Positions 24,467 through 33,553 of a stretch of DNA of 64,000 bases are shown in pieces. This stretch comes from CAYNHQ01 sp964397255 (lineage in GTDB: Bacteria > Bdellovibrionota_G > JALEGL01 > DATDPG01). Position 1 is the first letter of the stretch, and every line of letters begins with the position of its first letter. The DNA is taken from positions 5,738 through 69,737 of the forward strand of contig CAYNHQ010000011.1 in the NCBI GenBank assembly GCA_964397255.1, in the 5' to 3' direction. Below the pieces are notes generated by a model. It had not been told where the DNA came from and did no database searches. It was given only the letters and a program-made list of their open reading frames with translations. A program made the position numbers and the translations under genes.

Positions 24467-27090
24467 CCGATTTTACCTCGTACAATTCCCAGCGCCGACT
24501 GCTCCGGATTGATAATTTCCTCCGCCACATGCCGAACCTGTTCGGCGTTTACACTTTCAATCCTGCGATCGTATTCGACCAGTCCCTCCAACCCACGACC
24601 CGTCATAAAGTGATAAATGAGCTCGTACGAAACCGCGCGGGTGCCTTGCATAGCAATCGCGTAACTCCCCTTGGCGTAGGCTTTCGCCGCCTTGAGCTCC
24701 GCATCGCTGGGGGCCCGTTTGGTTACTTTGACGAGTTCATTGAGAAGCAATTCCCGAGCTTCCTCTTCCTTCTCAGGACTCGTAGCGATGTATGTAAAAA
24801 ACGCTCCGCCTCGAAGCAGTGCGATGTTAAAAGCCGTAACGGTATACGCGAGGGATCGCTTCTCACGAAGTTCCATAAAGAGCCTTCCCCCCATCCCGGA
24901 GAGAATGTTTCGCAGCACTTCGAGTGCAAAATATCGATCGTCGCGTAGGCTCACACCTGAAAATCCGATGACCATGCCGGTTTGTTTTCGTTCCCGCTCT
25001 TCCATTTTCTGGCGAACTCCTCGAGAAGGAATCACCGGAATAATCTGCGCTCGCTTTTCTTCATCGGAATCTCCCGAAATGGCAAACGAGCGGTGAACCA
25101 AGTCCATGGCTCTCTTCCGATCAACATCTCCCACCACGGCAACGACCATCTTTTTCCATTGATAACTTTGGTTGTACCAATCGATGAGCTGCTCACGATG
25201 CAGGGACGTAATGGTTTCTTCTGTGCCATTTCGGGGAAGCCCGTACGGATGCTGACCATACAGCGCGGAATAAAAGAGCTCGATGGGATAGGAAAACATA
25301 TCATCCCGATTTCGTCGCAACGCCGCGAGAACCGCCGCGCGCTCTCTTTCGATCTCATGCTCGGGAAATTGGGGACGGGTGATAATGTCGCTTAAAAGTT
25401 CCATCGCGGGATCCAAATTTCGAGAAAGTACATTCATCGAATAGCCGAAGACATCGGCGGTGGTTTCAAAACGCACGGAACTTCCAAGAGCCTCCATCTC
25501 GAACGCGATCTCATCCGCCGTTTTTCTCTCCGTCCCTTTAAGTGATGTACGAAGAACAAATTGTGAAATTCCGCAATTCTCGGTCGTCTCGCCGAGTCGT
25601 CCCCCAGGGAAATAAACGGCAACTGTCGCAAGAGGGAGACCCTTGTTTTCGACATGAAGTAGCGAAATGCCTCCTTCCATTTGAATCCACTCGGCTCCCT
25701 TCGCAAGGGGGGTCCCTGCATCCCCCATAAAAGTAAACGAGGGAAGAGACTCGACGGTTGCAGGAGCGGGCGTGGAACCAATTTTTTCCGCCCGAGTGGC
25801 CACGCGCTTACGCAAGCTATCCAATCGCAAATCGTAGGCAGCGCCCTCGCCTACTTCGTTGGGAACATATTCGAGCAAACTCATATTCGAAAAAGTGAAA
25901 TATTTCTCGGCGACCCGGACCAACTCGGCGGGGGTTACGGCCCGCATCGCATTGACATAGTCGATCATTTTTTGGTACCCGCCCAACGACTCAAAGTAGG
26001 CGAGGCTATAGGCCTGGCCCACAACGTCCTCCTTTTCGGCAAAAAAATTAGCCTCGACGATATTTCGGATCTTCTCTACTTCTTCAACCGTTGGAGGATC
26101 ACGCTTTACTCGGTCGAGTTCGACCCAAATTTCCTCTTCGCTGGCTGCGATATTTTCCGGGCGGAGATCGGCTTCCACGGTAAAATAACCAGCGTCGGCC
26201 GTGGAATAGAACGACGCGCCTATGCCATCCACCAGGCCTTTCTCTTCCTTCAGCGATCGATAAAGCCTGGAGCTCCTTCCACGACCCAAAAGCGTACTAA
26301 GCGCGGTGACCGCTGCATAATCTGGATCACGGGCGGATGGCGCATGAAAACCCATTTTAACCAATGCCTGGGTCACGTCTCCAGTGATCCGCGACATTCG
26401 AGGAGCTTCTTGCGCAGGCTCCTCGAGAGAAGTCTCTCGATCGACGTTCCCACCGGGAAGAGAAGAGTAGAGCTTTTCAATGTCGGTGGTCACTCGGCCG
26501 ACATCGAAGTCACCCACGATCACCAACGCTGTATTGGATGGTCGGTAGTAGCGTTGATAATAGGCCAACATCGAATCTCGTTCATACCCACGGATGTCCG
26601 ATTCCCTTCCCATCCTCCATCGTCGAATCCGGTGCCGACTAAATGCCATTTCAACCAGTTTTTCCCATGCATAGGGGTCGGGGTTGTCATATTTTCGTTT
26701 CAATTCCTGAATGATGACTTCTTTTTCACGTTCCATCTCTTCCGCATCGAAGAGAGGATGGATTAGCGCGTCGGCCTGTATATCGAGCGCCTGTGAAACG
26801 GCTCCCGAAGGCACTACCGTGTAATAGTACGTATAGTCGTAGATCGTCGAAGCATTAAGATACCCACCGATGGCTTTGGTTTCCTGCGCCATCACCCCCA
26901 CACCTCGACAGGCAGTCCCCTTGAAAAACATGTGTTCGAGAAAATGCGAGATCCCGATCATGGAATCGGGCTCATTTAAATACCCGACATTCACCCATGT
27001 CAGGATGCAGGTCACGGGGGATCGCCGATTCGGATGAAGTAGAACCGTTAGACCGTTTGAAAGCGTTTTTTTCTGAACCGATTCAAGCAA
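24463..27090 (-). CDS. Two-domain M16 zinc peptidase (insulinase family)
   Basis: 875 residues with two M16 halves, as in pitrilysin-like or fused processing peptidases. The first half has the inverted zinc motif HFLEH (in ISHFLEHMFFKG, about residue 47) and the distal Glu in EKEVIIQELKRKYDNPDP. The second half (from about 450) has no HxxEH and is the structural partner, with the Arg/Tyr block REKRSLAYTVTAF near residue 745. No signal peptide is visible. The start looks like TTG. Substrates in this family are peptides or small proteins. Confidence 0.92.
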   Translation of the reverse strand: MLESVQKKTLSNGLTVLLHPNRRSPVTCILTWVNVGYLNEPDSMIGISHFLEHMFFKGTACRGVGVMAQETKAIGGYLNASTIYDYTYYYTVVPSGAVSQALDIQADALIHPLFDAEEMEREKEVIIQELKRKYDNPDPYAWEKLVEMAFSRHRIRRWRMGRESDIRGYERDSMLAYYQRYYRPSNTALVIVGDFDVGRVTTDIEKLYSSLPGGNVDRETSLEEPAQEAPRMSRITGDVTQALVKMGFHAPSARDPDYAAVTALSTLLGRGRSSRLYRSLKEEKGLVDGIGASFYSTADAGYFTVEADLRPENIAASEEEIWVELDRVKRDPPTVEEVEKIRNIVEANFFAEKEDVVGQAYSLAYFESLGGYQKMIDYVNAMRAVTPAELVRVAEKYFTFSNMSLLEYVPNEVGEGAAYDLRLDSLRKRVATRAEKIGSTPAPATVESLPSFTFMGDAGTPLAKGAEWIQMEGGISLLHVENKGLPLATVAVYFPGGRLGETTENCGISQFVLRTSLKGTERKTADEIAFEMEALGSSVRFETTADVFGYSMNVLSRNLDPAMELLSDIITRPQFPEHEIERERAAVLAALRRNRDDMFSYPIELFYSALYGQHPYGLPRNGTEETITSLHREQLIDWYNQSYQWKKMVVAVVGDVDRKRAMDLVHRSFAISGDSDEEKRAQIIPVIPSRGVRQKMEERERKQTGMVIGFSGVSLRDDRYFALEVLRNILSGMGGRLFMELREKRSLAYTVTAFNIALLRGGAFFTYIATSPEKEEEARELLLNELVKVTKRAPSDAELKAAKAYAKGSYAIAMQGTRAVSYELIYHFMTGRGLEGLVEYDRRIESVNAEQVRHVAEEIINPEQSALGIVRGKIG

Positions 27091-27114
27091 GAGAAAGTAT
27101 CGTAACAGTTTGCA

Positions 27115-27837
27115 TCAGCATCGCAATGTGAACAAAAGTACGGTTGGGATAAGATAGATAAAACAACCGGCAATAAACAGCCCCCATTCCCCGATCCATG
27201 CCGTGACTGCAAGATTGAATGCCAACACTCCGTAATAAAGACCGACTCCAAAGAAGTCACTTCCGGGTATTTGAAACGTTCTTCCTCTCGAAAACTTATT
27301 TTCAAGCCGCTGAAATACAAACGTGGCGACCCAGCCGACCAACCCCCATCCCAATGCATTTGAAAGTGGAACACCAAAATAATAACCGGAGTAATCGTAG
27401 TAATAGATTCTTCCGAGAAACCATCGATCGCCGCGAAGTGCCACGGGATCAATCACCGCATCAATCATCATCATGTAAAGGGAGGTGAGAAGAAGAACCT
27501 TCCAGCTCTTCCGTATAGGAGGAGTCAATGAGAAGAGCGCCATGGAATAGGAAGCAAAAAGAAGAAACGAATACGACAGGGAATCCATAAACGGCACGTT
27601 GGAAATGTAAAGCTCCTGTCCCCGTGTCAACCCGGTATAGTGATAAAAACCGTAGGGAAATCCGTTCCGCGTGGAGGAGTATTCCGAAAGAAATGCAATG
27701 AACCACGTGCCCAGCCAAAAGAGCAACGTTCGCCGCCACCCTATGGTGACCGTCCCAGCAAAAAGAAACGCCGACAAAAAAACAAAAACATAGGGCCGCA
27801 GCGCGATTGTTTTGAAGAAAAGTGTCAGGACATCCAT
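27115..27837 (-). CDS. CruF-like carotenoid biosynthesis membrane protein
   Basis: This polytopic protein of 240 residues has about seven membrane helices. It carries the DUF422/CruF pattern: AFLSEYSSTRNGFPYGFYHYT near residue 45, ISNVPFMDSLSYSFLLFASYSMA, and the acidic DAVIDPVALRGDRWFLGRIYYYD. CruF homologues hydrate the end of gamma-carotene or related C40/C50 chains. No other carotenoid gene is in the window except ispA-type prenyl synthase at 29414, so the product is open. Confidence 0.82.
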   Translation of the reverse strand: MDVLTLFFKTIALRPYVFVFLSAFLFAGTVTIGWRRTLLFWLGTWFIAFLSEYSSTRNGFPYGFYHYTGLTRGQELYISNVPFMDSLSYSFLLFASYSMALFSLTPPIRKSWKVLLLTSLYMMMIDAVIDPVALRGDRWFLGRIYYYDYSGYYFGVPLSNALGWGLVGWVATFVFQRLENKFSRGRTFQIPGSDFFGVGLYYGVLAFNLAVTAWIGEWGLFIAGCFIYLIPTVLLFTLRC

Positions 27838-27939
27838 GGGTCAATCATTTGGCGAATTGCTGCTCATTTGAGCTCAACCAGACTACCGAGTCAATTCTCT
27901 AAGCTCCGGAAATTCTGATCATTTCCTCCATACCGAACC

Positions 27940-27955
27940 TGGCACGGAGATTGTG
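27940..27955 (+). promoter_or_regulatory. Near-consensus sigma-54 promoter
   Basis: TGGCACG at 27940 followed by GAGA and TTGTG at 27951 matches the -24/-12 pattern TGGCACG-N4-TTGCW with one mismatch at the -12 GC. It lies 15 bases before the ATG of the lipoprotein at 27970, so the leader would be very short. Two sigma-54 activators are encoded in the window. Confidence 0.35.
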
Positions 27956-27969
27956 ATTCTATCCATGTA

Positions 27970-28932
27970 ATGTCGACCTTTTCCTATAAATGGATCTTCG
28001 TCGCGGCGACATGCTTTTTCTTCGCTTGCGGAAAACAAATGAATTCTTCCTCGGAAGCGCCGGTGGTGGGGGTGAACAACAGTCCCTGCGACATCAGTCA
28101 ATACGATCCCTCCAAAGATTCCGACGGTGATGGTGTCACCGACGATTGCGAAGCACTGGCAGGAACCAACCCAAACGCAGTGGATTCAAACAACAATGGG
28201 ATTAACGACCTGATGGACGTTCCGCCGAATCAAATGTCCCCTCAAGACCAATACGCACTCGACAATTATCGTTACCAGCAGCTCGCAGATGCTCTCGGAC
28301 TTGGTAGTGCCGCTACTTCGGGCCAGGCTCCTTCAGGGGCCACGGTTGCGGTTCAACGCAAAATGGCGTTCGGACCCCTCGAGAACATCGGAACAAGTAC
28401 GTTTAACCCCGCCGCCAAAGATCATTGCAATCAACCGGAAACAATCTTTCTCGGATTTTACGGCACCTATGACGGTCGTCCCGCTGAACTCGAACTCTGC
28501 GGACTTCTCGATCGCACAATTCCCAATTCGACCTCCAGCATCCCGGCCGTTCTCGATGGCGCCAGTATTGTGGAGTGGACATGGGCCTATGCAAAAACAC
28601 AAAAGTTTACGGGCCCTTTCAACGAAGCCTCCCTTCGTGGCGCGCAGGTGAATCAGACCTTTAAGGTCTTAACCGCCAGCTCACGAATTGACGGATGCGT
28701 CGACTATCCCATCCAAAACCTCTGCAGCAACAATGTTCACCAATACATGTATACGAGGTTAGAGCTTTCACTCGAAACGACAACGACCATAAAATTTATG
28801 AATGTGGACGGTAAGTACGATCAAAAAGTTGAAACCAAGACCTTCCAAGGACTGTACGGTCGAGTTGCAAACCCGAGCTTTGCCAGCTTCTCCCAAGGTT
28901 TCCTCGGATTCTGGTTAGGCGCCAGCCAATAG
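27970..28932 (+). CDS. Lipoprotein with thrombospondin-type-3-like calcium repeats
   Basis: The N-terminus SYKWIFVAATCFFFAC is a lipoprotein signal with Cys near residue 20. Residues about 45-80 contain two calcium-loop repeats, DPSKDSDGDGVTDDCEAL and NAVDSNNNGINDLMD, of the type found in TSP3/OmpA-linked surface proteins. The remaining 240 residues are beta-rich without a recognised domain. Calcium-stabilised outer-surface location is inferred from the repeats. It is flanked by a possible sigma-54 promoter. Confidence 0.75.
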   Translation: MSTFSYKWIFVAATCFFFACGKQMNSSSEAPVVGVNNSPCDISQYDPSKDSDGDGVTDDCEALAGTNPNAVDSNNNGINDLMDVPPNQMSPQDQYALDNYRYQQLADALGLGSAATSGQAPSGATVAVQRKMAFGPLENIGTSTFNPAAKDHCNQPETIFLGFYGTYDGRPAELELCGLLDRTIPNSTSSIPAVLDGASIVEWTWAYAKTQKFTGPFNEASLRGAQVNQTFKVLTASSRIDGCVDYPIQNLCSNNVHQYMYTRLELSLETTTTIKFMNVDGKYDQKVETKTFQGLYGRVANPSFASFSQGFLGFWLGASQ

Positions 28933-28968
28933 AGTAAAAGTCTCCTCATGCATGGCTTGCACCCCGAA

Positions 28969-29163
28969 ATGGGGTTCAAAGGAGTTATATTTGCCCTGGT
29001 TCTTGAGGTCATTTTTCTCGGAATTTGTGTGGTATTCGTCGGACTCGGGGTTTCCGAAATTAAAAAGCGAGGCCAATACGAGAAAAATATCCCGTTGATT
29101 CTTCTTGGAATATGCCTGGCGGGCTTAAGTTTTTATGTCACGCAACTCCTGATCCAGGGTTGA
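28969..29163 (+). CDS. Small two-helix membrane protein
   Basis: From ATG 28969 the product is 64 residues (begins MGFKGVIFALVLEVIFLG) with two hydrophobic helices separated by a charged loop EIKKRGQYEKN. An earlier ATG at 28948 would add seven polar residues; neither has a clear ribosome site. It lies between a lipoprotein and xseB in the same direction. No family is recognised. Confidence 0.45.
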   Translation: MGFKGVIFALVLEVIFLGICVVFVGLGVSEIKKRGQYEKNIPLILLGICLAGLSFYVTQLLIQG

Positions 29164-29208
29164 CTATGTCTCGCACATCCGCAAAGATCCGCGCCGAAAA
29201 GGAGCCCC

Positions 29209-29436
29209 ATGGCAGAGAAGAAGTTTGAAGGAGCGCTGAAAGAACTCGAGGAGATTGTTTCCAAATTGGAATCGGAGGAGCTTCCTTTGGAAGATTCCCT
29301 CGGTCTTTTTGAAAAAGGAATTAAGCTTTCCAAGGTCTGCTCGAAGAAACTTTCCGAAGCGGAAAAGAAGGTGGATCTGCTCCTTGACGAATTGGCCAAA
29401 GAAGAAAAGAGCGATGGACGTCCAGCAGTATCTTGA
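29209..29436 (+). CDS. xseB: Exodeoxyribonuclease VII small subunit
   Basis: The 75 residues begin MAEKKFEGALKELEEIVSKL, then EEELPLEDSLGLFEKGIKL-type sequence and CSKKLSEAEKKVDLLL, the family signature. XseB forms helices that bundle around XseA in the exonuclease that degrades single-stranded DNA. xseA is not in the window. The gene overlaps ispA by 23 bases; xseB-ispA linkage is widespread in bacteria. Confidence 0.93.
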   Translation: MAEKKFEGALKELEEIVSKLESEELPLEDSLGLFEKGIKLSKVCSKKLSEAEKKVDLLLDELAKEEKSDGRPAVS

Positions 29437-30295
29437 GGAAGCACGGCAGGCGGTCGAAAAAGATCTTCGAGCCTACTTTGCCGCGACTCCTGTATCCAAG
29501 CGCTTAAGCGAAGCGATGGAATACAGCCTTTTTGCGGGAGGCAAGCGGATTCGTCCGGCACTCTCCATGGCTGCGTGCGAAGCACTCGGCACCAATCGAG
29601 CCAACGCCGTGCCGATTGGCAGCGCTCTGGAAATGATTCACACCTATTCCTTGATTCACGATGATCTTCCCGCAATGGACAACGATGACCTTCGCCGGGG
29701 TCGACCGACAAATCACAAGGTCTATGGCGATGGTGTGGCGATTCTCGCCGGCGATGGCCTTCTGACTGAAGCTTTCCGGCGTCTCGCGGATCCAAAATGG
29801 CCGATTCCCGCCGATCGAAAAATTGAAATTGTTCGAGTGATTGCCGATGGCGCCGGAGCTAACGGAATGGTGGGAGGCCAGGATCTCGATCTATTTTATG
29901 AGGGCAAGGAAATCGGGGAAGAGGTTCTCAAGCAAATTCATGTGAACAAAACGGGAAAACTTCTTTGGGCCTCCTCTATGGCGGGTGCGATAAGCGCTGG
30001 GGCAAATGCGGATGACCGAGAACGCATGGACCGGTATGGCCGAGCCATCGGACTTGCATTTCAAATCGCCGACGATTTGCTGGATGTCACTTCTTCCACT
30101 GCGGAACTCGGAAAAGCCACACAAAAGGACCTGGGGATGAAGAAAGCCACTTACCCCTCTATCCTCGGAATGGACGAATCGAAACGCAGAGCCGCCATTC
30201 TTCTGAAAGATGCCGTTGATGCCGTCTCTTCCTACGGCGACCGTGCCGGACCGCTTACCGATCTGGCCCGTTTTATTGTGGAACGACGTAGCTGA
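29414..30295 (+). CDS. ispA: Polyprenyl (farnesyl/geranylgeranyl) diphosphate synthase
   Basis: This chain-elongating prenyltransferase has the first Asp-rich motif in LIHDDLPAMDNDDLRRGRPTN (about residue 80) and the second in FQIADDLLDVTSS (about residue 220), plus GGKRIRPALSMAAC for IPP binding. The two-residue insert in the first motif is typical of bacterial type II FPP synthases. From ATG 29414 it is 293 residues. It consumes the IPP and DMAPP made by IspH and may feed the carotenoid step. Confidence 0.94.
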   Translation: MDVQQYLEEARQAVEKDLRAYFAATPVSKRLSEAMEYSLFAGGKRIRPALSMAACEALGTNRANAVPIGSALEMIHTYSLIHDDLPAMDNDDLRRGRPTNHKVYGDGVAILAGDGLLTEAFRRLADPKWPIPADRKIEIVRVIADGAGANGMVGGQDLDLFYEGKEIGEEVLKQIHVNKTGKLLWASSMAGAISAGANADDRERMDRYGRAIGLAFQIADDLLDVTSSTAELGKATQKDLGMKKATYPSILGMDESKRRAAILLKDAVDAVSSYGDRAGPLTDLARFIVERRS

Positions 30296-30300
30296 CGGAT

Positions 30301-31050
30301 TTGTCAAAATCTAAAAAGATTCGATTGGATCAGCGGGTTGTCGACCTGGGTCTATCCACCACAAAGTCAAAGGCGCAGGCTCTTATTCTTGCGGGAGACA
30401 TCCTTGTCGATGGCGAGAATTGCGCCAAGGCCGGACATGCCGTCAGCGAGAGCGAAAAGATTACTCTTCGATCCATGGGACCCAGATATGTCAGCCGAGG
30501 GGGAATCAAACTCGCGGGCGCACTCGACCACTTTGATCTTCAAGTCGAGAACCTCACCTGCCTCGATGTCGGCGCTTCCACGGGCGGATTCACGGATGTT
30601 CTCCTTCAGCGTGGGGCAAAGCATGTATTCACGATCGACGTGGGCAAGGGACAACTCGACCCGAAATTAAGGAACGATCCACGAGTGACCTGGAGCGAGT
30701 CATTCCACGCTCGAGAATTGGATCCGGCTCAATTCAATTCACCCATCGAACTGGCAGTAGTCGATGTATCGTTCATTTCACTCAAAAAGGTATTACCGTT
30801 CGTTCTTCCCTGCATCCGCCAGAGCGGCCTATTGCTGGCTCTCATAAAGCCTCAGTTTGAAGCGGACCGAAAAGCTGTTGCCGGCACAGGGGTGGTTAAA
30901 GACGAAGTTCTGAGAAAAAAAATCGTGAAATCCATTGTCGATTACGCTTCCAATGAACTCAAACTCGGCGGAGTCATGACGACGGATTCCGTTCTTCCCG
31001 GCCCCAAGGGGAACCAAGAAACATTCGTTTTGGGCCAAAAAAGAGCTTAG
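30301..31050 (+). CDS. tlyA: TlyA-family rRNA 2'-O-methyltransferase
   Basis: An S4 RNA-binding domain (residues 5-65; IRLDQRVVDLGLSTTKSKAQ) is followed by an FtsJ-like methyltransferase (CLDVGASTGGFTDVLLQRGA, then VVDVSFISLKKVLP). Homologues methylate 16S and 23S rRNA and govern capreomycin sensitivity; some act as haemolysins. It starts with TTG five bases after the ispA stop. Length is 249, typical. The xseB-ispA-tlyA order is common. Confidence 0.93.
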   Translation: MSKSKKIRLDQRVVDLGLSTTKSKAQALILAGDILVDGENCAKAGHAVSESEKITLRSMGPRYVSRGGIKLAGALDHFDLQVENLTCLDVGASTGGFTDVLLQRGAKHVFTIDVGKGQLDPKLRNDPRVTWSESFHARELDPAQFNSPIELAVVDVSFISLKKVLPFVLPCIRQSGLLLALIKPQFEADRKAVAGTGVVKDEVLRKKIVKSIVDYASNELKLGGVMTTDSVLPGPKGNQETFVLGQKRA

Positions 31051-31144
31051 CTGCCCCAGGACATCGATTCCCAGCTGCTGAAAAGCCGCCCACGTTTAAA
31101 AGTAAATTTATTCAATATTATTAATTAGTTCAGTAATTTCCGCC

Positions 31145-31160
31145 TGGCACAAATGTTGGA
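31145..31160 (+). promoter_or_regulatory. Possible sigma-54 promoter of the 31203 lipoprotein
   Basis: TGGCAC (31145) with five spacer bases and TTGGA (31156) follows the sigma-54 pattern except for the -12 C. The predicted transcription start is near 31171, and a good ribosome site (AAGGAG) precedes the ATG at 31203. Confidence 0.3.
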
Positions 31161-31202
31161 CTATACGGGGGTGTGAAGATGACTTTAAACAAGGAGAACA
31201 CC

Positions 31203-32396
31203 ATGTTTCGCCAGCCGACTGCTATTATTCTTGCTCTGATTCTGCCCGCGAGCTTCTTACTTCAAGCCTGTGGAATGCAACCTGGCGTTCAGAAATCCCA
31301 CGTGACGGCTACGTCTGATCCCGCTACGTACACCGGTCAAACTTGCGCCGCCCAAGGCAGCACCGATACAAATGGCGCTCTACTTTGTGACAATGTTCCC
31401 CCCGATACGGAATGCGATGCCGACCCGGTTTGCAAACAACTTCCCGAATATAAGAAGCCACATCATTTTTACCAAAGCCCATGGGTCTGGGGACCCGTAG
31501 CCGCTGGAATCATCGTATATGGGGCGCTGACGTACCATGACAACTCGGGCGACAACAAAAAACCTGGAATTTTTCGGTTACCGGGTGGCGGATGTTTAGG
31601 TAAGAACTGCAATGCTGGATCAAATTTGCCCACAGATCCAACCGGAGTTTCTCTCGGCATGTGGGGAGGAACTGCCAAGGCCCATTTTAAATCCCAGTCG
31701 GACCCTGTATCGATAAACTCGCCAGGTAGCGAACTCACAACTACTGGCGATATCGAAAACGATACAGACATCATCTCCACCAATTCCTATGGAAGAAATT
31801 TCAATCTCGGAAAACAAATTCTTTTTTGCATGCGCACGGGAGCACGCATTACCCCTGCGCAGAAGCCCTATGTGGGCTCGAATCCTTCAAACGAATCTAC
31901 ACTTCAGTTTTTGGGAACGTTTGATCACTCACTTCAACGCTCAGTAAAACGCCAATCTTTCTCCAAACCTGAGGAGCTATGTAACCTTGCTTCTGGCGCG
32001 GGCCTCTGGATTGCGTTCTCGAGAGACGAGAGTAACACATACCTTTATGATTCGGTTCCACCCCAGCTGATTGGATTTCGTGGCATCGGCATGTCGGGTA
32101 CGTATTCTAGCGACCCAAACCGGATCATTTTTGATTCGCTTCCGGCCACACTCACGAGCGGTGGAAGCGTTCCCAAATTTTCTTTTGGGACAGTGCTTTC
32201 AACTGGAATGACATCGAGTACCCAAATGTATGATTCGGATCCGATCACAAACTCCATTTTGCTTCAGGCGTACAACAACCGATCCAGCACGGACTACTTC
32301 GGCAAGATGCAATCGCTACTTGGTTTCATAACACCTGTCGGCACGGACTCCCTTGCGGGCAAAATCGTCTGTCCCCCAGGCGAAACCTGCGTGTAA
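31203..32396 (+). CDS. Large lipoprotein of unknown function
   Basis: ATG 31203 follows AAGGAGAACACC. The signal TAIILALILPASFLLQAC places Cys near residue 23. The mature protein of about 375 residues has paired Cys early (CAAQG, CDNVPPDTECDADPVC), a hydrophobic stretch WVWGPVAAGIIVYGALTY near residue 100, and a Ser/Gly/Asn-rich C-terminal half. No domain is recognised. Its possible sigma-54 promoter would put it under one of the FHA activators. Confidence 0.65.
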   Translation: MFRQPTAIILALILPASFLLQACGMQPGVQKSHVTATSDPATYTGQTCAAQGSTDTNGALLCDNVPPDTECDADPVCKQLPEYKKPHHFYQSPWVWGPVAAGIIVYGALTYHDNSGDNKKPGIFRLPGGGCLGKNCNAGSNLPTDPTGVSLGMWGGTAKAHFKSQSDPVSINSPGSELTTTGDIENDTDIISTNSYGRNFNLGKQILFCMRTGARITPAQKPYVGSNPSNESTLQFLGTFDHSLQRSVKRQSFSKPEELCNLASGAGLWIAFSRDESNTYLYDSVPPQLIGFRGIGMSGTYSSDPNRIIFDSLPATLTSGGSVPKFSFGTVLSTGMTSSTQMYDSDPITNSILLQAYNNRSSTDYFGKMQSLLGFITPVGTDSLAGKIVCPPGETCV

Positions 32397-32403
32397 CAGC
32401 GAA

Positions 32404-32571
32404 TTAGGCCGGAATTGAAACGATTTTTCCGTTTTCCCACACAACGGTCGGAAGACCGAAACGACGATTTTCCATACGAGCATTCCTCCCGGCCCGCCGG
32501 AGAGCACGGAGCGCTGACTCCGCATGCTTGCTGATTTTTGCCGATCTCTTACGTTTTGCTTTTCGTTTCAT
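32404..32571 (-). CDS. Small basic partner of the zeta-type toxin
   Basis: This 55-residue frame starts MKRKAKRKRSAKISKHAES, continues LRALRRAGRNARMENRRFG and ends LPTVVWENGKIVSIPA. It overlaps the 3' end of the zeta-type gene by 23 bases. Short proteins with a similar SxxAExALRxAxR helix and VWxxGKVV tail commonly accompany zeta/AAA-type toxins, so an antitoxin role is likely by context. The very basic N-terminus may bind DNA or RNA. Confidence 0.6.
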   Translation of the reverse strand: MKRKAKRKRSAKISKHAESALRALRRAGRNARMENRRFGLPTVVWENGKIVSIPA

Positions 32572-33157
32572 TCGCTTTTCCTGCGCTAATTATATCAAAG
32601 AGTCTACGATTCAGCACGACAGTTGTTTGACCCCTGCGGTCCGATATCAGTCGCGCGGAGCGACCACTATTGTCAAGAAGTACAACGGAATCCGCGATTG
32701 GAGCATAAAATCGAACCAAGTTGGAAAGGCTTCGCACATACCGCCGACGAATATCCGCCTCAGGAACGGAATGTCCTCCCTTCCGAACTCGCAGAGCCAC
32801 ACGACGAATGGCAAGGCGTGGCGACGATATCCAGAGATACAATAGATGAATTCGATAACCTTTTCTTTTGGCGCTTCGCAGAAGTCGCAGATACGTGATT
32901 CCGCTAAGGGTGCTTTCCAATGTAAACGTTTTTCGATTCGCGATGGCTTCGTGGATTTCATGAAGAAGCAGACGTGCCGCCTTTACTGACGCCGCAAGCG
33001 GATCCAACGGTGAAAGTCCCCGCGCGATCTCATCCGCATTCATCAGTCGAAGCTGTTTGACCTCGCCTCGCAAGAAATCCCGTATAAACGTCGTCTTTCC
33101 TGCGCCATTCGAACCGCCAATTAGAAAAATAGAGGGGCGTTTTTTAGGTGTACGCAC
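32549..33157 (-). CDS. Zeta-toxin-family kinase (AAA-like)
   Basis: The 202-residue protein has a Walker A motif IGGSNGAGKTTFIRDFL (residue 12 on), the NADEIARGLSPLDP motif and FTLESTLSGITYLRLL, all characteristic of zeta toxins/UDP-N-acetylglucosamine kinases. The family phosphorylates cell-wall precursors or nucleotides; the substrate here is inferred. The 55-residue partner overlaps its end. The start lies 16 bases from a displaced copy of the sigma-54 activator's 3' end. Confidence 0.82.
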   Translation of the reverse strand: MRTPKKRPSIFLIGGSNGAGKTTFIRDFLRGEVKQLRLMNADEIARGLSPLDPLAASVKAARLLLHEIHEAIANRKTFTLESTLSGITYLRLLRSAKRKGYRIHLLYLWISSPRLAIRRVALRVRKGGHSVPEADIRRRYVRSLSNLVRFYAPIADSVVLLDNSGRSARLISDRRGQTTVVLNRRLFDIISAGKANETKSKT

Positions 33158-33172
33158 CCTCGATCGAATATC

Positions 33173-33251
33173 CTAGAGATCTTTGACGGACAAGTTGTAC
33201 TTTTTGAGTAAGCGCTGGACGGATTTTCGGTCGATGCCGGCTTGCTTGGCG
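33173..33251 (-). repeat. 79-bp displaced 3' end of the sigma-54 activator gene
   Basis: These 79 bases are identical to 33832-33910, the last 26 codons of the activator including its TAG stop. The copy encodes AKQAGIDRKSVQRLLKKYN then LSVKDL and stop, with no activator gene attached. Identity ends exactly at the stop codon on one side. The interval between the copies holds only the DUF4160-DUF2442 pair. Confidence 0.95.
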
Positions 33252-33283
33252 ACGCTCGTTCGTTCGTTTAAAGTCAATCTGAA

Positions 33284-33544
33284 ATGCCAACAATCGCCGT
33301 TTTTCTCGGAATGGTGATTCGTGTTTATTATGCCGATCACGATCCTCCGCATCTTCACGTGCAGTACGGCGAATTCGACGCTATCGTTGAAATACGATCT
33401 GGGCGCATATTGAACGGAACGCTTCCTCCAAGGGTAAGGCGCCTCTTTCTGGAATGGCTGTTTCTAAGAAAACGTGAAGTGTTAAAAGCATGGGGAAATG
33501 CGCAGAAAATGAAGGCCCCTGGCAAAATTAGACCGCTGGATTAG
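33284..33544 (+). CDS. DUF4160 protein, probable toxin half of a TA pair
   Basis: The 86-residue protein has the DUF4160 pattern: MPTIAVFLGMVIRVYYADHD, PPHLHVQYGEFDAIVEIRSG, then RRLFLEWLFLRKREVLKAWG. DUF4160 genes are regularly followed by DUF2442 genes, as here nine bases on, and the pair is a predicted type II TA system. The activity is not established; the PPHxHV histidine motif is the most conserved feature. The pair lies between two identical 79-bp copies of the neighbouring gene's 3' end. Confidence 0.8.
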   Translation: MPTIAVFLGMVIRVYYADHDPPHLHVQYGEFDAIVEIRSGRILNGTLPPRVRRLFLEWLFLRKREVLKAWGNAQKMKAPGKIRPLD

Positions 33545-33553
33545 AATAGACCT

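Noticed and set aside
31090..31140. AT-rich block with TTATTCAATATTATTAATTAG as an origin or operator
   Set aside because: It is short and lacks DnaA boxes; it is more likely upstream promoter DNA.
33173..33358. A 61-codon minus frame with a helix identical to the activator's C-terminus
   Set aside because: Only the duplicated 79 bases look like protein; the upstream part reads antisense through the DUF4160 gene.
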